Shown: in pieces, positions 44,571 to 53,554 of the stretch | Layout: each line of letters opens with the position of its first letter | Numbering within the stretch: position 1 is the stretch's first letter | Source: Janthinobacterium sp. Marseille | Lineage (GTDB): Bacteria; Pseudomonadota; Gammaproteobacteria; Burkholderiales; Burkholderiaceae_D | Reading direction: 5' to 3' | Assembly (NCBI RefSeq): GCF_000013625.1 | Contig: NC_009659.1 | Location: 3,968,001-4,032,000 of the forward strand | Length of the DNA: 64,000 bases | Notes under the pieces: model-generated | Seen by the model: only the letters and a program-made list of their open reading frames with translations | What the model was told of the DNA's origin: nothing | Databases searched by the model: none | Made by a program: the position numbers and the translations under genes

Positions 44571-45608
44571 ATGCGACGCACACTAGTCCCGCTGATAGAA
44601 ACCGCTCCTGAATCGCCCGCTCTTGGCGGGGTCGTGCATACCCTGCATGGCCAGACGATGGGCACCAGCTGGTCGGTCAAACTGGTGGCAGAGGTGACAC
44701 GTCGCCTGCCGCCTTTGCGCGCGGCGATACAACAACAGCTCGATACCGTGGTTGCCCAAATGAGTACCTGGGAAGCCACATCGAATTTGAGTCTTTACAA
44801 TCAGGCCGCCGCTGGTTCATGGCACACGCTGCCCGATGAATTCTTCACTGTTCTGCAATACGCATTGAAGGTCGCACGCGCCAGCAATGGTGCCTACGAC
44901 CCGAGTGCCGGTGCACTGGTCAATGCCTGGGGCTTCGGCCCCTGCAAACGTTATAACGAAACAGATTTCAGCACACCGACGCCGGATGTCCTGGAACAGG
45001 CAAGGAAGCAATGCGGCTGGCAACGCATAGAACTCGATAGCAGCACCAAACGTGTGCTGCAAGCAGGTGGGATGTATATCGACCTGTCGGCGATTGCCAA
45101 GGGCTTCGGTGTCGATCAGGTTGCACGCGAATTACTGCGCCTCGGCATAGACAGCTTCCTGGTCGAAGTCGGTGGCGAATTGCGTGGTGCCGGCGTCAAG
45201 CCGGATGGACAACCGTGGTGGGTCGCACTTGAGCACCCGCTGCCGGATGCGCTGGCATCGGCAGCATCCAATACCGCTGTCGGCATAGAAACCATCGCCG
45301 CCTTGTATGACTGGTCGGCGGCCACTTCCGGCGACTACCGCCGCTATTTTGAAAACGACACAAAGCGTTATTCACACACCATCGATCCGCGCAGCGGCGA
45401 ACCGATACGCCACGGCCTGGCTTCGGTGACCGTGCTGCATAAGGATTGCATGGCGGCGGATGCATGGTCGACCGCACTCGGTGTCATGGGTGCCGAACAA
45501 GGATTGGCTTATGCGAATCAGCATGATCTCGCAGCGCTCTTCATCAATCGCAACAAAGATGGCTTTGAAGAACATCTGAGTTCAGCACTGGTGGCCTTGC
45601 TGCAATGA
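44571..45608 (+). CDS. apbE: FAD:protein FMN transferase
   Basis: 345 residues. GQTMGTSWSVKL is the ApbE start, then SNLSLYNQAAAGSWHTL, the Mg/FAD-binding GAYDPSAGALVNAWGFG, IDLSAIAKGFGVDQVA, VEVGGELRGAG and TKRYSHTIDPRSGEPI with MAADAWSTALGVMG. It has no obvious signal peptide or lipobox at the chosen ATG, unlike periplasmic ApbE lipoproteins, so either the start is mis-set or it acts differently. The likely target is Thr98 of the DUF2271 protein. Overlaps the next gene by ATGA. Confidence 0.92.
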   Translation: MRRTLVPLIETAPESPALGGVVHTLHGQTMGTSWSVKLVAEVTRRLPPLRAAIQQQLDTVVAQMSTWEATSNLSLYNQAAAGSWHTLPDEFFTVLQYALKVARASNGAYDPSAGALVNAWGFGPCKRYNETDFSTPTPDVLEQARKQCGWQRIELDSSTKRVLQAGGMYIDLSAIAKGFGVDQVARELLRLGIDSFLVEVGGELRGAGVKPDGQPWWVALEHPLPDALASAASNTAVGIETIAALYDWSAATSGDYRRYFENDTKRYSHTIDPRSGEPIRHGLASVTVLHKDCMAADAWSTALGVMGAEQGLAYANQHDLAALFINRNKDGFEEHLSSALVALLQ

Positions 45609-46975
45609 ACTGGAGCGAGCAAACCCGCATCATCGTAGCGGCACTACTGGTGCTCGCCTACCTTGCCCTATGCGCGGGCACCTACTATTCGGAACGACGC
45701 AAGCGACAACAGGCACTGCGCGCTGCGGCCGCACTCAGGCCCGCTGCAGATGGCGCGCAACCGTGGCTGGTGGGATATGCCAGCCAGACCGGCTCAGCCG
45801 AGCAACTGGCATGGCAAACAGCGCGCATGCTGCATACGGCAGGCGTACCAACCCGTGTAGCCGCCCTATCCGACATTAGCCTTGACGATTTGATGCAGAC
45901 CGAGCGTGCGCTCTTCGTCGTCAGCACATATGGTGAAGGCGATCCGCCGGACAATGCCTCGTTGTTTGCCACCAGATTGATGAATGCAAGGCAAAACCTG
46001 CCGCACCTGCATTTCGGTGTCCTGATGCTGGGCGACAGTCATTATGTACACTTCTGCGGTTTCGGCCAGACGCTGAGTAAATGGCTGCAGCGAAGCGGTG
46101 CACAAGCATTATTCGCAAGCGTGGCGGCAGACAATGGCGATAACAAGGCCCTGCACACCTGGCAGCATCACCTGAGTCATCTGGCCGGCACCAATGACAC
46201 CCCCGATTGGCAAGCGCCTGCTTATCAGCAATGGCGGCTTGCCGCTCGCCACAGGCTCAATCCCGACAGCGCAGGCGGCCCGACCTTCCATGTCGAACTC
46301 GAAGCAACGGGCGATGACGCAACATGGGAGGCCGGTGACCTGGTGCAGGTGCTCGCTCCGGCCGACCAGGAGCGCCCGCGCGAATACTCGGTCGCATCGA
46401 TTCCTGCAGACGGCCGTCTACACCTGCTGATCCGCCAGGAACGTCGTGAAGACGGCACGCTGGGCCTCGCGTCCGGCTGGCTGACCGAACAGGCAGAGAT
46501 CGGCGCTACGGTAGATCTGCGCCTGCGCCCACACAGCAATTTCCGTCTCGGCGACAACCAGCATCGTCCGCTGATTCTGATCGGCAATGGCACCGGCCTG
46601 GCCGGCTTGCGCAGCCACCTGAAAGCACGTGCGGCAAATGGCATGCAAAGGAATTGGCTGGTCTTTGGCGAACGCAACGCCGCCAATGATTTTTACTATC
46701 GCGATGAAATCGAAGCCTGGCAAAAGCAGGGGGTACTGGAGCGTGCCGACATCGTGTTTTCACGGGACCAGGCGGAACGCATCTACGTACAGGACAAATT
46801 ACGCGAACAAGCCGAACAGGTACGTGCCTGGCTGGCAGCAGATGCCGCCATCTATGTATGCGGCAGCCTGGAAGGCATGGCCGGTGGTGTAGAAGCGAGC
46901 CTGACGGAAATCATAGGCAGTACTGGCGTCGAACAACTGATCCAGCAGGGTCGTTATAGGCGTGACGTGTATTAA
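45605..46975 (+). CDS. Membrane-anchored CysJ-like flavoreductase
   Basis: 456 residues. One transmembrane helix at about 9-27 followed by basic SERRKRQQ places the rest in the cytoplasm. Flavodoxin domain with YASQTGSAEQLAWQTA (about 57-72) and VSTYGEGDPPDNA, then FAD domain with RPREYSVASIP and the NAD(P)H part with LILIGNGTGLAGLRSHL and WLVFGERNAANDFYYRDEIE, ending YRRDVY like CysJ. It lacks the usual full FAD-connecting domain length. It is the probable NADPH entry point for the PepSY/DUF2271 chain. Confidence 0.9.
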   Translation: MNWSEQTRIIVAALLVLAYLALCAGTYYSERRKRQQALRAAAALRPAADGAQPWLVGYASQTGSAEQLAWQTARMLHTAGVPTRVAALSDISLDDLMQTERALFVVSTYGEGDPPDNASLFATRLMNARQNLPHLHFGVLMLGDSHYVHFCGFGQTLSKWLQRSGAQALFASVAADNGDNKALHTWQHHLSHLAGTNDTPDWQAPAYQQWRLAARHRLNPDSAGGPTFHVELEATGDDATWEAGDLVQVLAPADQERPREYSVASIPADGRLHLLIRQERREDGTLGLASGWLTEQAEIGATVDLRLRPHSNFRLGDNQHRPLILIGNGTGLAGLRSHLKARAANGMQRNWLVFGERNAANDFYYRDEIEAWQKQGVLERADIVFSRDQAERIYVQDKLREQAEQVRAWLAADAAIYVCGSLEGMAGGVEASLTEIIGSTGVEQLIQQGRYRRDVY

Positions 46976-46991
46976 CTGAAGCAAGCGAACA

Positions 46992-47672
46992 TCACACCAT
47001 GGCCCACTGGCGCAAGAGATTGTGATAATGCCCGGTGAGACCAATGATCTCTTCGCAGTCACCCAATCTGGCGCGCAGCTTTTGGATGTTCTGATCCAGT
47101 TCAAACAGCAAACCCCGTTTGCCGTCATCCGCCACCATGCTTTGCACCCAAAAGAAGGAACTGATGCGCGCACCGTGCGTCACCGGCTCAACTTTGTGCA
47201 CGCTGCTGGCCGGATACAGGATCATATCGCCAGCAGGTAGTTTGACTGCGTGCTCACCATAAGTATCGGCAACAACCAACTCCCCTCCCTCGTACTCTTC
47301 CGGTTCGCTTAAAAATAAGGTACACGACAGGTCGGTCCGCAAGCTCAGATTGCTACCGGGAATACTTCGCACTGAACCGTCGACATGGAAACCGTAATGC
47401 TCTCCGCCTTCGTAACGATTAAACAGTGGTGGCATATACCGCATGGGCAAAGCCGCCGAGACAAACAGGGGATGACCAGCCAACGCCTTGAGGATCTCCT
47501 GGCCGACTTTTAATCCGGTTGCTGACAATTCGGGCAATTGCCGGTTTCTTTTGACCTTCGCACCTTGCGCCCCCACCGTGGCCTTGCCATCCACCCACTC
47601 TGCTGTGTCTATCGTCTTACGAATCTCGACTACCTGTGCTGCTGTCAGCACTTCCGGTATGTGCAACATCAT
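46992..47672 (-). CDS. piuC: PKHD-type hydroxylase, PiuC family (copy 1)
   Basis: 226 residues from ATG 47672 (TGGAG upstream). Fe(II)/2-oxoglutarate dioxygenase: iron ligands in HYGFHVDGS (HxD) and the distal His in [14 protein letters not shown], where the Arg binds 2-oxoglutarate. It is very similar over its full length to the protein encoded at 50301-50981. PiuC genes accompany siderophore receptors in Pseudomonas and other bacteria; the substrate is not established. It follows its receptor gene after a terminator-like hairpin. Confidence 0.93.
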   Translation of the reverse strand: MMLHIPEVLTAAQVVEIRKTIDTAEWVDGKATVGAQGAKVKRNRQLPELSATGLKVGQEILKALAGHPLFVSAALPMRYMPPLFNRYEGGEHYGFHVDGSVRSIPGSNLSLRTDLSCTLFLSEPEEYEGGELVVADTYGEHAVKLPAGDMILYPASSVHKVEPVTHGARISSFFWVQSMVADDGKRGLLFELDQNIQKLRARLGDCEEIIGLTGHYHNLLRQWAMV

Positions 47673-47684
47673 AATGAACACTCC

Positions 47685-47716
47685 AATGAAAAGAGCCCCT
47701 CTTGATGGAGGGGCTC
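47685..47716 (-). terminator. Hairpin between receptor 1 and piuC copy 1
   Basis: On the minus strand GAGCCCCTC and GAGGGGCTC pair around a 6-nt loop (stem 47693-47701 with 47708-47716), followed by TTTTC. It is a partial terminator that leaves piuC less expressed than the receptor. Confidence 0.75.
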
Positions 47717-47752
47717 GGCGACATGGTTATCGCTTAAGGCAACTTGGATAAA

Positions 47753-50008
47753 TCAGAATTTCAGGTTTGCCGTCAGCAAGGCGTTGCGTTCCGGGCCGGG
47801 TTGATAACGTGAGCCTCCGCTGTTTATGCGCGAAATATACTTCTTGTTAAATACGTTATTGATATTCAGCTGTAAGGACAAGTTCTTGTTAACGTCGTAC
47901 GAAGCCATCGCATTTCCTACCCAGTAATCTGGCATGGTCCACAAATTGGTCGGTGCCTGGGTGACGTTACTGCTGCGTGCCGCTGTATCCACATAACGAG
48001 CACCCCCGCCTATCGTGACCCCGTTCGGCAACTTGTAGGTCAACCAGGACGTGAAAGTCAGCTTGGGTGAGAAGACAATGACACCGCCTTCGTTCGCAGG
48101 TGTGCCTCGCACAATTTTGGAGTCCATATATGCAAGGCCGGTAGTGATGTTCAGATTGGGCGTGATCATCCCAACCAGGCCCAGCTCAACGCCATCCACG
48201 CGGCGCTTGCCAAGTTGGCTGTAGCTTGGCGGAGTGGCACCATCCGAGATTAGCTCTTTCTTGTTTTGACTGCGATAGATTGCAGCGGTCGCGGACACAC
48301 GATTGTCAAACAAATCCCATTTCGTCCCTATTTCTATATTGCTGCCCTCCTGCGGATCGAGATTTGAACTCGCCTGATTATTTGAATTTGTTGACAGCGA
48401 AAAATTGGCGCCGCCGGGGGGCTGGAATGAAGTGGACCAGCCGGCATATATGCTGCCGTTACTCGCAGGCTTGAAGACCGCCCCGAGTTTCCAGCTCAGC
48501 AATGTGTCCGATAGTTTGCGATCAGGATCGGTGTTCAACACCGTACTTCCGCGCGGATGGCTTTTGGATTCCGTCTCTGTTTTAAATTTTTCCCAGCGGA
48601 TACCGGCATTCAGCATCCAGCGCTCCGATAGTTTCAAGGTATCAAATGCATATAAGGCAGTCGTAAATGTATTTCCATCCGTATAGGCCCCGAGGTGTTG
48701 GGGCATTGCCGCTACGATGTTGCTGTTCGGTGCATATAGATTCGCTGCTGTTAAACCACTTGCTCCCACGGCAGACTGGATTTTTTGTCTTTCATAGATG
48801 AACTCCACACCGGCGGATAAAGTATGTTTAATGAAGCCGGTGTCGAATTCGGTCGTCAGGTTGGTTTGGTTCGTTGCGATGTCATTGGTTTGTATCCGGC
48901 CCAGACGGGATCTGGATACTGTGTATGACGATGGACTGGAACCCAGGCTTGGCTCGGCCACACCGCCGATACCGGTAACAACCAGATCCTGTTTCGAACG
49001 ACCGACGCGTGTCGTATTCCTTATCGTTGTCCCGGGTGCGATATCGTGCTCTATCTTCGCCGTTACCATATCGCTGTTGACGTCATTGCGGTCGCCATTC
49101 AAACCGTAGTAATTGCTCGGTTTAACTGCCGGACCGCGCAGCCTGCTGGTTCCATAGGAATAACCAGGCATGCCAAAGGTCGGTACGCCACCATCCGGTA
49201 TATTGTCCTGCTCCATGTGCAGGTAACTGAGCGTCGTGCGTGTTGCAGTACCCAAGCCAAACGCAATTGACGGCGCAATACCGATGCGCTTGCTGTTGAC
49301 TACATTACGCCCGGGAACATCATAATCCTGAGCGAGGAAGTTGAACCGGAATGCCGAGCCGGGTACACCCAGGTCCAGCTTGCGATTCAGGTCCACTGTC
49401 GCCCGTTGGCGATTATCGGTACCCACGATCACTGATCCTGCCGTGATGTCGTACAGCTGTGGCGCTTTGGACACCATGTTGATATAGCCGGACGAAGTAC
49501 CACGGCCATTGTCAGAACCGGATGGCCCTTTCACTACTTCAATCTGTTCCAGGTTAAATGTATCGCGCGAAATAGAGCCCAGGTCACGTACGCCATCAAT
49601 ATATATACTCCCGGCTGTATCGAAGCCGCGCATGAATATCGTGTCACCCGTTGATGTATTGCCACCTTCACCTAGCTGGAAGGTAATGCCGGGAGTGTTC
49701 GACAATGCTTCTTCCAGGGTCGTCGCGGCTTGTTGCTGCAAGAGCTCTTTCTTGATGACGGAAATGGTTTGCGGGGTATCAACCAAAGGCTGGGTAAACT
49801 TGGGCGATGCCACTGTATCGGCCTTGTAGTTTTCTGCAGCGGTGCCTTGCACCGTGATTTGCGGCAAGGTGTCTGCTCTTTTTGCAGCCTTGTCGTCTGC
49901 CTGTTGCGCATAGGCCGCGCCGGGTAATGCGATGAATGCCAAAGCGACTGCTGCCGAACAGTTTGAACGGCGCGCAGCAGGATGCTTGCGGCTCTTTATA
50001 GAGGCCAT
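47753..50008 (-). CDS. TonB-dependent siderophore receptor (Fiu-like), cassette 1
   Basis: 751 residues from ATG 50008 with GGAGGAA upstream. The long signal peptide MASIKSRKHPAARRSNCSAA... ends at AYAQQ; a TonB-box-like LPQITVQG follows. Plug: PLVDTPQTISVIKKELLQQQ, MRGFDTAGSIYIDGVRDLGSISRDTFNLEQIEVVKGPSGSDNGRGTSSGYIN, the pattern of catecholate receptors such as Fiu. Barrel ends TANLKF. The pairing with PiuC supports a catecholate-type xenosiderophore. It has an upstream paralog at 51064-53325. Confidence 0.93.
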   Translation of the reverse strand: MASIKSRKHPAARRSNCSAAVALAFIALPGAAYAQQADDKAAKRADTLPQITVQGTAAENYKADTVASPKFTQPLVDTPQTISVIKKELLQQQAATTLEEALSNTPGITFQLGEGGNTSTGDTIFMRGFDTAGSIYIDGVRDLGSISRDTFNLEQIEVVKGPSGSDNGRGTSSGYINMVSKAPQLYDITAGSVIVGTDNRQRATVDLNRKLDLGVPGSAFRFNFLAQDYDVPGRNVVNSKRIGIAPSIAFGLGTATRTTLSYLHMEQDNIPDGGVPTFGMPGYSYGTSRLRGPAVKPSNYYGLNGDRNDVNSDMVTAKIEHDIAPGTTIRNTTRVGRSKQDLVVTGIGGVAEPSLGSSPSSYTVSRSRLGRIQTNDIATNQTNLTTEFDTGFIKHTLSAGVEFIYERQKIQSAVGASGLTAANLYAPNSNIVAAMPQHLGAYTDGNTFTTALYAFDTLKLSERWMLNAGIRWEKFKTETESKSHPRGSTVLNTDPDRKLSDTLLSWKLGAVFKPASNGSIYAGWSTSFQPPGGANFSLSTNSNNQASSNLDPQEGSNIEIGTKWDLFDNRVSATAAIYRSQNKKELISDGATPPSYSQLGKRRVDGVELGLVGMITPNLNITTGLAYMDSKIVRGTPANEGGVIVFSPKLTFTSWLTYKLPNGVTIGGGARYVDTAARSSNVTQAPTNLWTMPDYWVGNAMASYDVNKNLSLQLNINNVFNKKYISRINSGGSRYQPGPERNALLTANLKF

Positions 50009-50300
50009 CTGTAATTCCTCCGAGTGGTTGAAGACATGTGCTGGCTGGTCTGCAACCGATGAAATCGGAGGCACAAAGGAATGGCTGGCGGTCGAGTGAA
50101 TGTATCCCAGATACCAATGGGAGTTTTCTCAAAACGTGCAGGAAAAGGAACTTCGGATAGACGACAGCAACAAGAGTGCTGCCTTTGCTTCAGGGTGTTG
50201 CAGATCTGGCTACGGCCTTAAGCGCAGCAACACCGGCGGGCATGAAAGATAGCGGTATCGAACGGTTGTTTCGACAGTAGTGAGGGTTCCGGATTCCGAC
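50009..50300. other. Promoter region of receptor 1 with a decayed Fur box
   Basis: 292 bp. It aligns with the region upstream of receptor 2 through ATGGCTGGC.GTCGA, but where receptor 2 has AATGATAATAATTCGC, this copy has CCAATGGGAGTTTTCTC (about 50123-50140), a poor Fur match. No gene was seen in the stretch. Confidence 0.5.
50041..50089 (-). promoter_or_regulatory. Shared leader motif of TonB receptor genes (copy 2)
   Basis: Plus-strand CTGGCTGGTCTGCAACCG (50041-50058) and ATGGCTGGC (50081-50089); on the mRNA GCCAGCCAT comes first, then GCAGACCAGCCAG. The receptor start is about 33 nt further on. Confidence 0.5.
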
Positions 50301-50981
50301 TTATACCGCAGCCCATTGACGCAACAGGTTGTGATAATGCCCGGTGAGGCCAACTACTTCCTCACAGTCACCCAGCTTCGCGCGCAATTTTTGGATATTC
50401 TGGTCGAGTTCAAACAGCAAACTGCGTTTGGCGTCATCAGCCACCATACTCTGCAACCAAAAGAATGAGCACACGCGTGCACCGCGCGTTACCGGTTCCA
50501 CCTTATGCAGGCTGCTCGACGGGTACAGGATCATGTCGCCGGCCGGCAGCTTCACTTCATGCTCACCATAGGTATCGGCCACGATCAGTTCACCGCCATC
50601 ATAATCTTCCGGTTCACACAGGAATAAAGTACAGGAGAGGTCGGTACGCAGGCTCAGGTTGGAGCCGGGAATATTGCGCACCGAGCCATCAATATGAAAG
50701 CCATAGTGCTCGCCACCTTCGTAGCGATTAAATAAAGGCGGCATGTAACGCATGGGCAAGGCCGCGGCAAAAAACAGGGGATTGTTTACAAGCGCCTTAA
50801 GGATGATCTGGCCAAGTTCCATCCCGACCGGAGACAGTTCGGGCAATTGTCGATTTTTCTTCACTTGGGCGCCCTGCGCCCCAACGGTTGCCTTGCCATC
50901 GACCCAATCCGCTGCATCCAGCCTTTGCCGGATTTCGCTTACTTGTGCGGGCGTCAGTACTTCCGGGATGTGTAACATCAT
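50301..50981 (-). CDS. piuC: PKHD-type hydroxylase, PiuC family (copy 2)
   Basis: 226 residues, [14 protein letters not shown] start. Iron ligands in HYGFHIDGS and [14 protein letters not shown]. It differs from copy 1 by scattered substitutions and keeps all catalytic residues, so both are probably active. It is the downstream partner of receptor 2, again after a hairpin with a T-run. GAGG lies 9 nt before the ATG. Confidence 0.93.
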   Translation of the reverse strand: MMLHIPEVLTPAQVSEIRQRLDAADWVDGKATVGAQGAQVKKNRQLPELSPVGMELGQIILKALVNNPLFFAAALPMRYMPPLFNRYEGGEHYGFHIDGSVRNIPGSNLSLRTDLSCTLFLCEPEDYDGGELIVADTYGEHEVKLPAGDMILYPSSSLHKVEPVTRGARVCSFFWLQSMVADDAKRSLLFELDQNIQKLRAKLGDCEEVVGLTGHYHNLLRQWAAV

Positions 50982-50992
50982 GATCGCTACCT

Positions 50993-51026
50993 CAATGAAA
51001 AAAAGCCCCTCCCGAAGGAGAGGCTT
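50993..51026 (-). terminator. Hairpin between receptor 2 and piuC copy 2
   Basis: On the minus strand AAGCCTCTCC and GGAGGGGCTT pair around TTCG with a small asymmetry, followed by eight T. It is stronger than the corresponding hairpin of cassette 1. Confidence 0.82.
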
Positions 51027-51063
51027 ATCAGTATAACTTCAGCTCCGGACTACTTCTAAAAAC

Positions 51064-53325
51064 TTAGAAACGGATATTTGCGCTTAAGCGTGCAGAACGC
51101 TCAACACCAGGGAAATAACGCCAGCCGCTCTTGTTGATTGCTGCAACGTATTCCTTGTCAAACAGGTTGTACACGTTGAACTGCAGATCGACATTTTTGT
51201 TAATGCGATAGGTCGCCATCGCATCGACAACCCAGTAGGCATCGGTGAAGTTAGGTGTTCCGACTGCGCCATCGGTACCACGCTTCAAACCACCGGTATA
51301 ACGCGCACCGCCACCGACCGTAAATCCTGCCGGCATCTGGTAGGTTGACCACAACGAAAATGCATCGGTCGGCGTATAGGTCAAACCATTCGAACCGTCC
51401 TGAGCCAGGTTGTTACCTTGCGCAACCTTGCTGTCCTGGTAGGTGTAACTAGCGATGACGGCCCAATCGCGCGTGATCTGGCCCGTAGCCGACAGCTCAA
51501 TACCTTGCACACGTTTCTTGCCGGTTTGATCGACCGTCCCGTCTGAAGTGGTGACAATTTCATTTTCGACTTCTGTGCTGAAAATTGCGCCTGTCAGCAT
51601 GAGTTTTTTGTCGAGCAGATCCCACTTGGTGCCGATTTCAGCGGTCTTGGCTTGCTGTGGTTCCACGTTCGGATTGTTTGCATTGTTTGTCGCTGCACTC
51701 AATTGGAAGTTGCTACCGCCTGGTGGCTGTTTCGAGACCGCATAATTGACATAGATGCTGCCGTTAGGCGCTGGTTTGTACAGCAAACCGGCCTTCCAGC
51801 TGACGATATTGTCGGAAGCCTGCAAGTGATTCGCTGTCGGTACCAGGGATCCTGTCGGAAGTGCACCACAAGCAGGACCACGCGCGCCGCCACACACACC
51901 TAATGCGTTGTATTTGGTCTTGTAATGATCTATACGTGCACCAATGTTGGCTTGCCATTGCTCGTTAAGTTTCAAAGTATCAAACGCATACAGCGACACG
52001 GTATCCGTCGAGCCTTTGCTATCCGCGCCATTTGGTGCCCAGCCAAGCCCGGTTGCATTCATTTGCGGATTGTAAAGATTGGCAGCAGTCCATGCACCGG
52101 TCGTACCTATGCCGACGTTCTTCTGTTCCTCACGGGTAATTTCGAAGCCAGTGCTCAAACTGTGCTTGATGCTTCCCGTTTCAAAAGAAGTCGTCAAGTT
52201 CGTCTGGTTGGTAATGATCTCGTTGGTCTGATCCTTGAAGGTCGGGCTGCTTCGCGCTACTGTCCAGTTTGCAGGGTTTGGACTGGTAGTTACCGGCGCC
52301 ATGAATGATGTAAGCAGATAATCCTGCGAGGTCTTGCCCCAACGTGTCGTGTTGCGCAAAGTCGTGGTCGCGCTGAAGTCATGTTCCACGCGGAGAGTCA
52401 CCATGTCTGCTGTCACATTGTCTTTATCGTATGGCGTACCATAGAAATTCTTCGAATTGACCCGACTACCCGCAGATGCACTATATCCCGGCAAACCAAT
52501 GGTTGGCACGCCGCCATCGGGGACGTTATTTTGATCGACATGCAGGAAATTCAAAAAGGTACGCGTAGGTGAATTCAGACCGAAGGCGATCGACGGTGCA
52601 ATGGCCCAGCGATTGTTTTCCACCTCGTTGCGTCCGGCGACGCCGGCATCCTGTACAACGGCGTTCAGGCGGATGGCCGCACCTTCAATACCCGTTAATG
52701 CCTTATTCAGATCTATGGTGGCGCGTTTGTAGCTGCCACTGCCGAAGCCGACTGTGCCACTGGCGGCATCCGTCAGTGTCGGTTGCTTGCTGACCATGTT
52801 GATGGCACCGGTCGGTGCGCTGCGACCGTAATCGGTACTCGATGGCCCCTTGGTCACTTCAACCTGCTCTGTATTGAAGATATCGCGGGAGATCGAACCC
52901 AGATCGCGCACGCCATCAACATAGATGCTGTTTGATGTATCAAAGCCACGCATGAAAATTGCGTCGCCCGTATTCGTGTTGCCGTTTTCGCCAGCAAAGA
53001 ACGTACCGACACCTGCAACGTTACGCAATGCTTCGGTCAATGTCGTGGCCGCCTGGTCCTGCATGACTTCTTTCCTGACTACGGAAATGGTTTGCGTGGT
53101 ATCTACTAACGGTTGGGTGAATTTTGGCGATGCAACGGAATCGGCCTTGTACGATTCAACGGCGCCTTGTACGGTAATCTGCGGCAGCGTTGCGGCTTTT
53201 TGTGCCGATGTGTCACCGGTTTGCTGTGCGTAGGCGGCGGGCAATGTCATTACTGCGAGTGCAACAGCCGCCGAACAATTTAGGCGACGGCCAATAGGGT
53301 GCTTGCGGCTTTTGATATGAGCCAT
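51064..53325 (-). CDS. TonB-dependent siderophore receptor (Fiu-like), cassette 2
   Basis: 753 residues from ATG 53325 with AGGAG upstream. Signal peptide MAHIKSRKHPIGRRLNCSAA... ending AYAQQ, then LPQITVQG. Plug: PLVDTTQTISVVRKEVMQDQ and MRGFDTSNSIYVDGVRDLGSISRDIFNTEQVEVTKGPSSTDYGRSAPTGAIN. Barrel ends SANIRF. It is paralogous to receptor 1 along its whole length but clearly diverged in extracellular loops (a CGGARGPACG loop with two Cys is present only here). A good Fur box is upstream. Confidence 0.93.
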   Translation of the reverse strand: MAHIKSRKHPIGRRLNCSAAVALAVMTLPAAYAQQTGDTSAQKAATLPQITVQGAVESYKADSVASPKFTQPLVDTTQTISVVRKEVMQDQAATTLTEALRNVAGVGTFFAGENGNTNTGDAIFMRGFDTSNSIYVDGVRDLGSISRDIFNTEQVEVTKGPSSTDYGRSAPTGAINMVSKQPTLTDAASGTVGFGSGSYKRATIDLNKALTGIEGAAIRLNAVVQDAGVAGRNEVENNRWAIAPSIAFGLNSPTRTFLNFLHVDQNNVPDGGVPTIGLPGYSASAGSRVNSKNFYGTPYDKDNVTADMVTLRVEHDFSATTTLRNTTRWGKTSQDYLLTSFMAPVTTSPNPANWTVARSSPTFKDQTNEIITNQTNLTTSFETGSIKHSLSTGFEITREEQKNVGIGTTGAWTAANLYNPQMNATGLGWAPNGADSKGSTDTVSLYAFDTLKLNEQWQANIGARIDHYKTKYNALGVCGGARGPACGALPTGSLVPTANHLQASDNIVSWKAGLLYKPAPNGSIYVNYAVSKQPPGGSNFQLSAATNNANNPNVEPQQAKTAEIGTKWDLLDKKLMLTGAIFSTEVENEIVTTSDGTVDQTGKKRVQGIELSATGQITRDWAVIASYTYQDSKVAQGNNLAQDGSNGLTYTPTDAFSLWSTYQMPAGFTVGGGARYTGGLKRGTDGAVGTPNFTDAYWVVDAMATYRINKNVDLQFNVYNLFDKEYVAAINKSGWRYFPGVERSARLSANIRF

Positions 53326-53359
53326 CTGGTATTCTCCTGGTTTGGATGAGTGTTTTTGG

Positions 53360-53419
53360 CTGGCTAGTCTGCAACCGGGCACGACAACACTTGTCGGAGG
53401 TATCAATCAGATGGCTGGC
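53360..53419 (-). promoter_or_regulatory. Shared leader motif of TonB receptor genes (copy 3)
   Basis: Plus-strand CTGGCTAGTCTGCAACCG (53360-53377) and ATGGCTGGC (53411-53419), the same pair and order as in the other receptor leaders. Confidence 0.5.
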
Positions 53420-53443
53420 AGTCGATGAATATCGGCTAGAAAC

Positions 53444-53464
53444 GAATGATAATAATTCGCATTA
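53444..53464 (-). promoter_or_regulatory. Fur box upstream of receptor 2
   Basis: GAATGATAATAATTCGCATT gives a strong Fur match, about 120 bp before the start codon, leaving room for a leader of roughly 100 nt. Confidence 0.75.
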
Positions 53465-53554
53465 ATAAGATCAACGAAATCCAGCAGAAGAGTCTGGATT
53501 TGTAACTTTCTGTTGCAAAAGCATGTTAAGAAACCGTTAAGAACGACGCAACGC

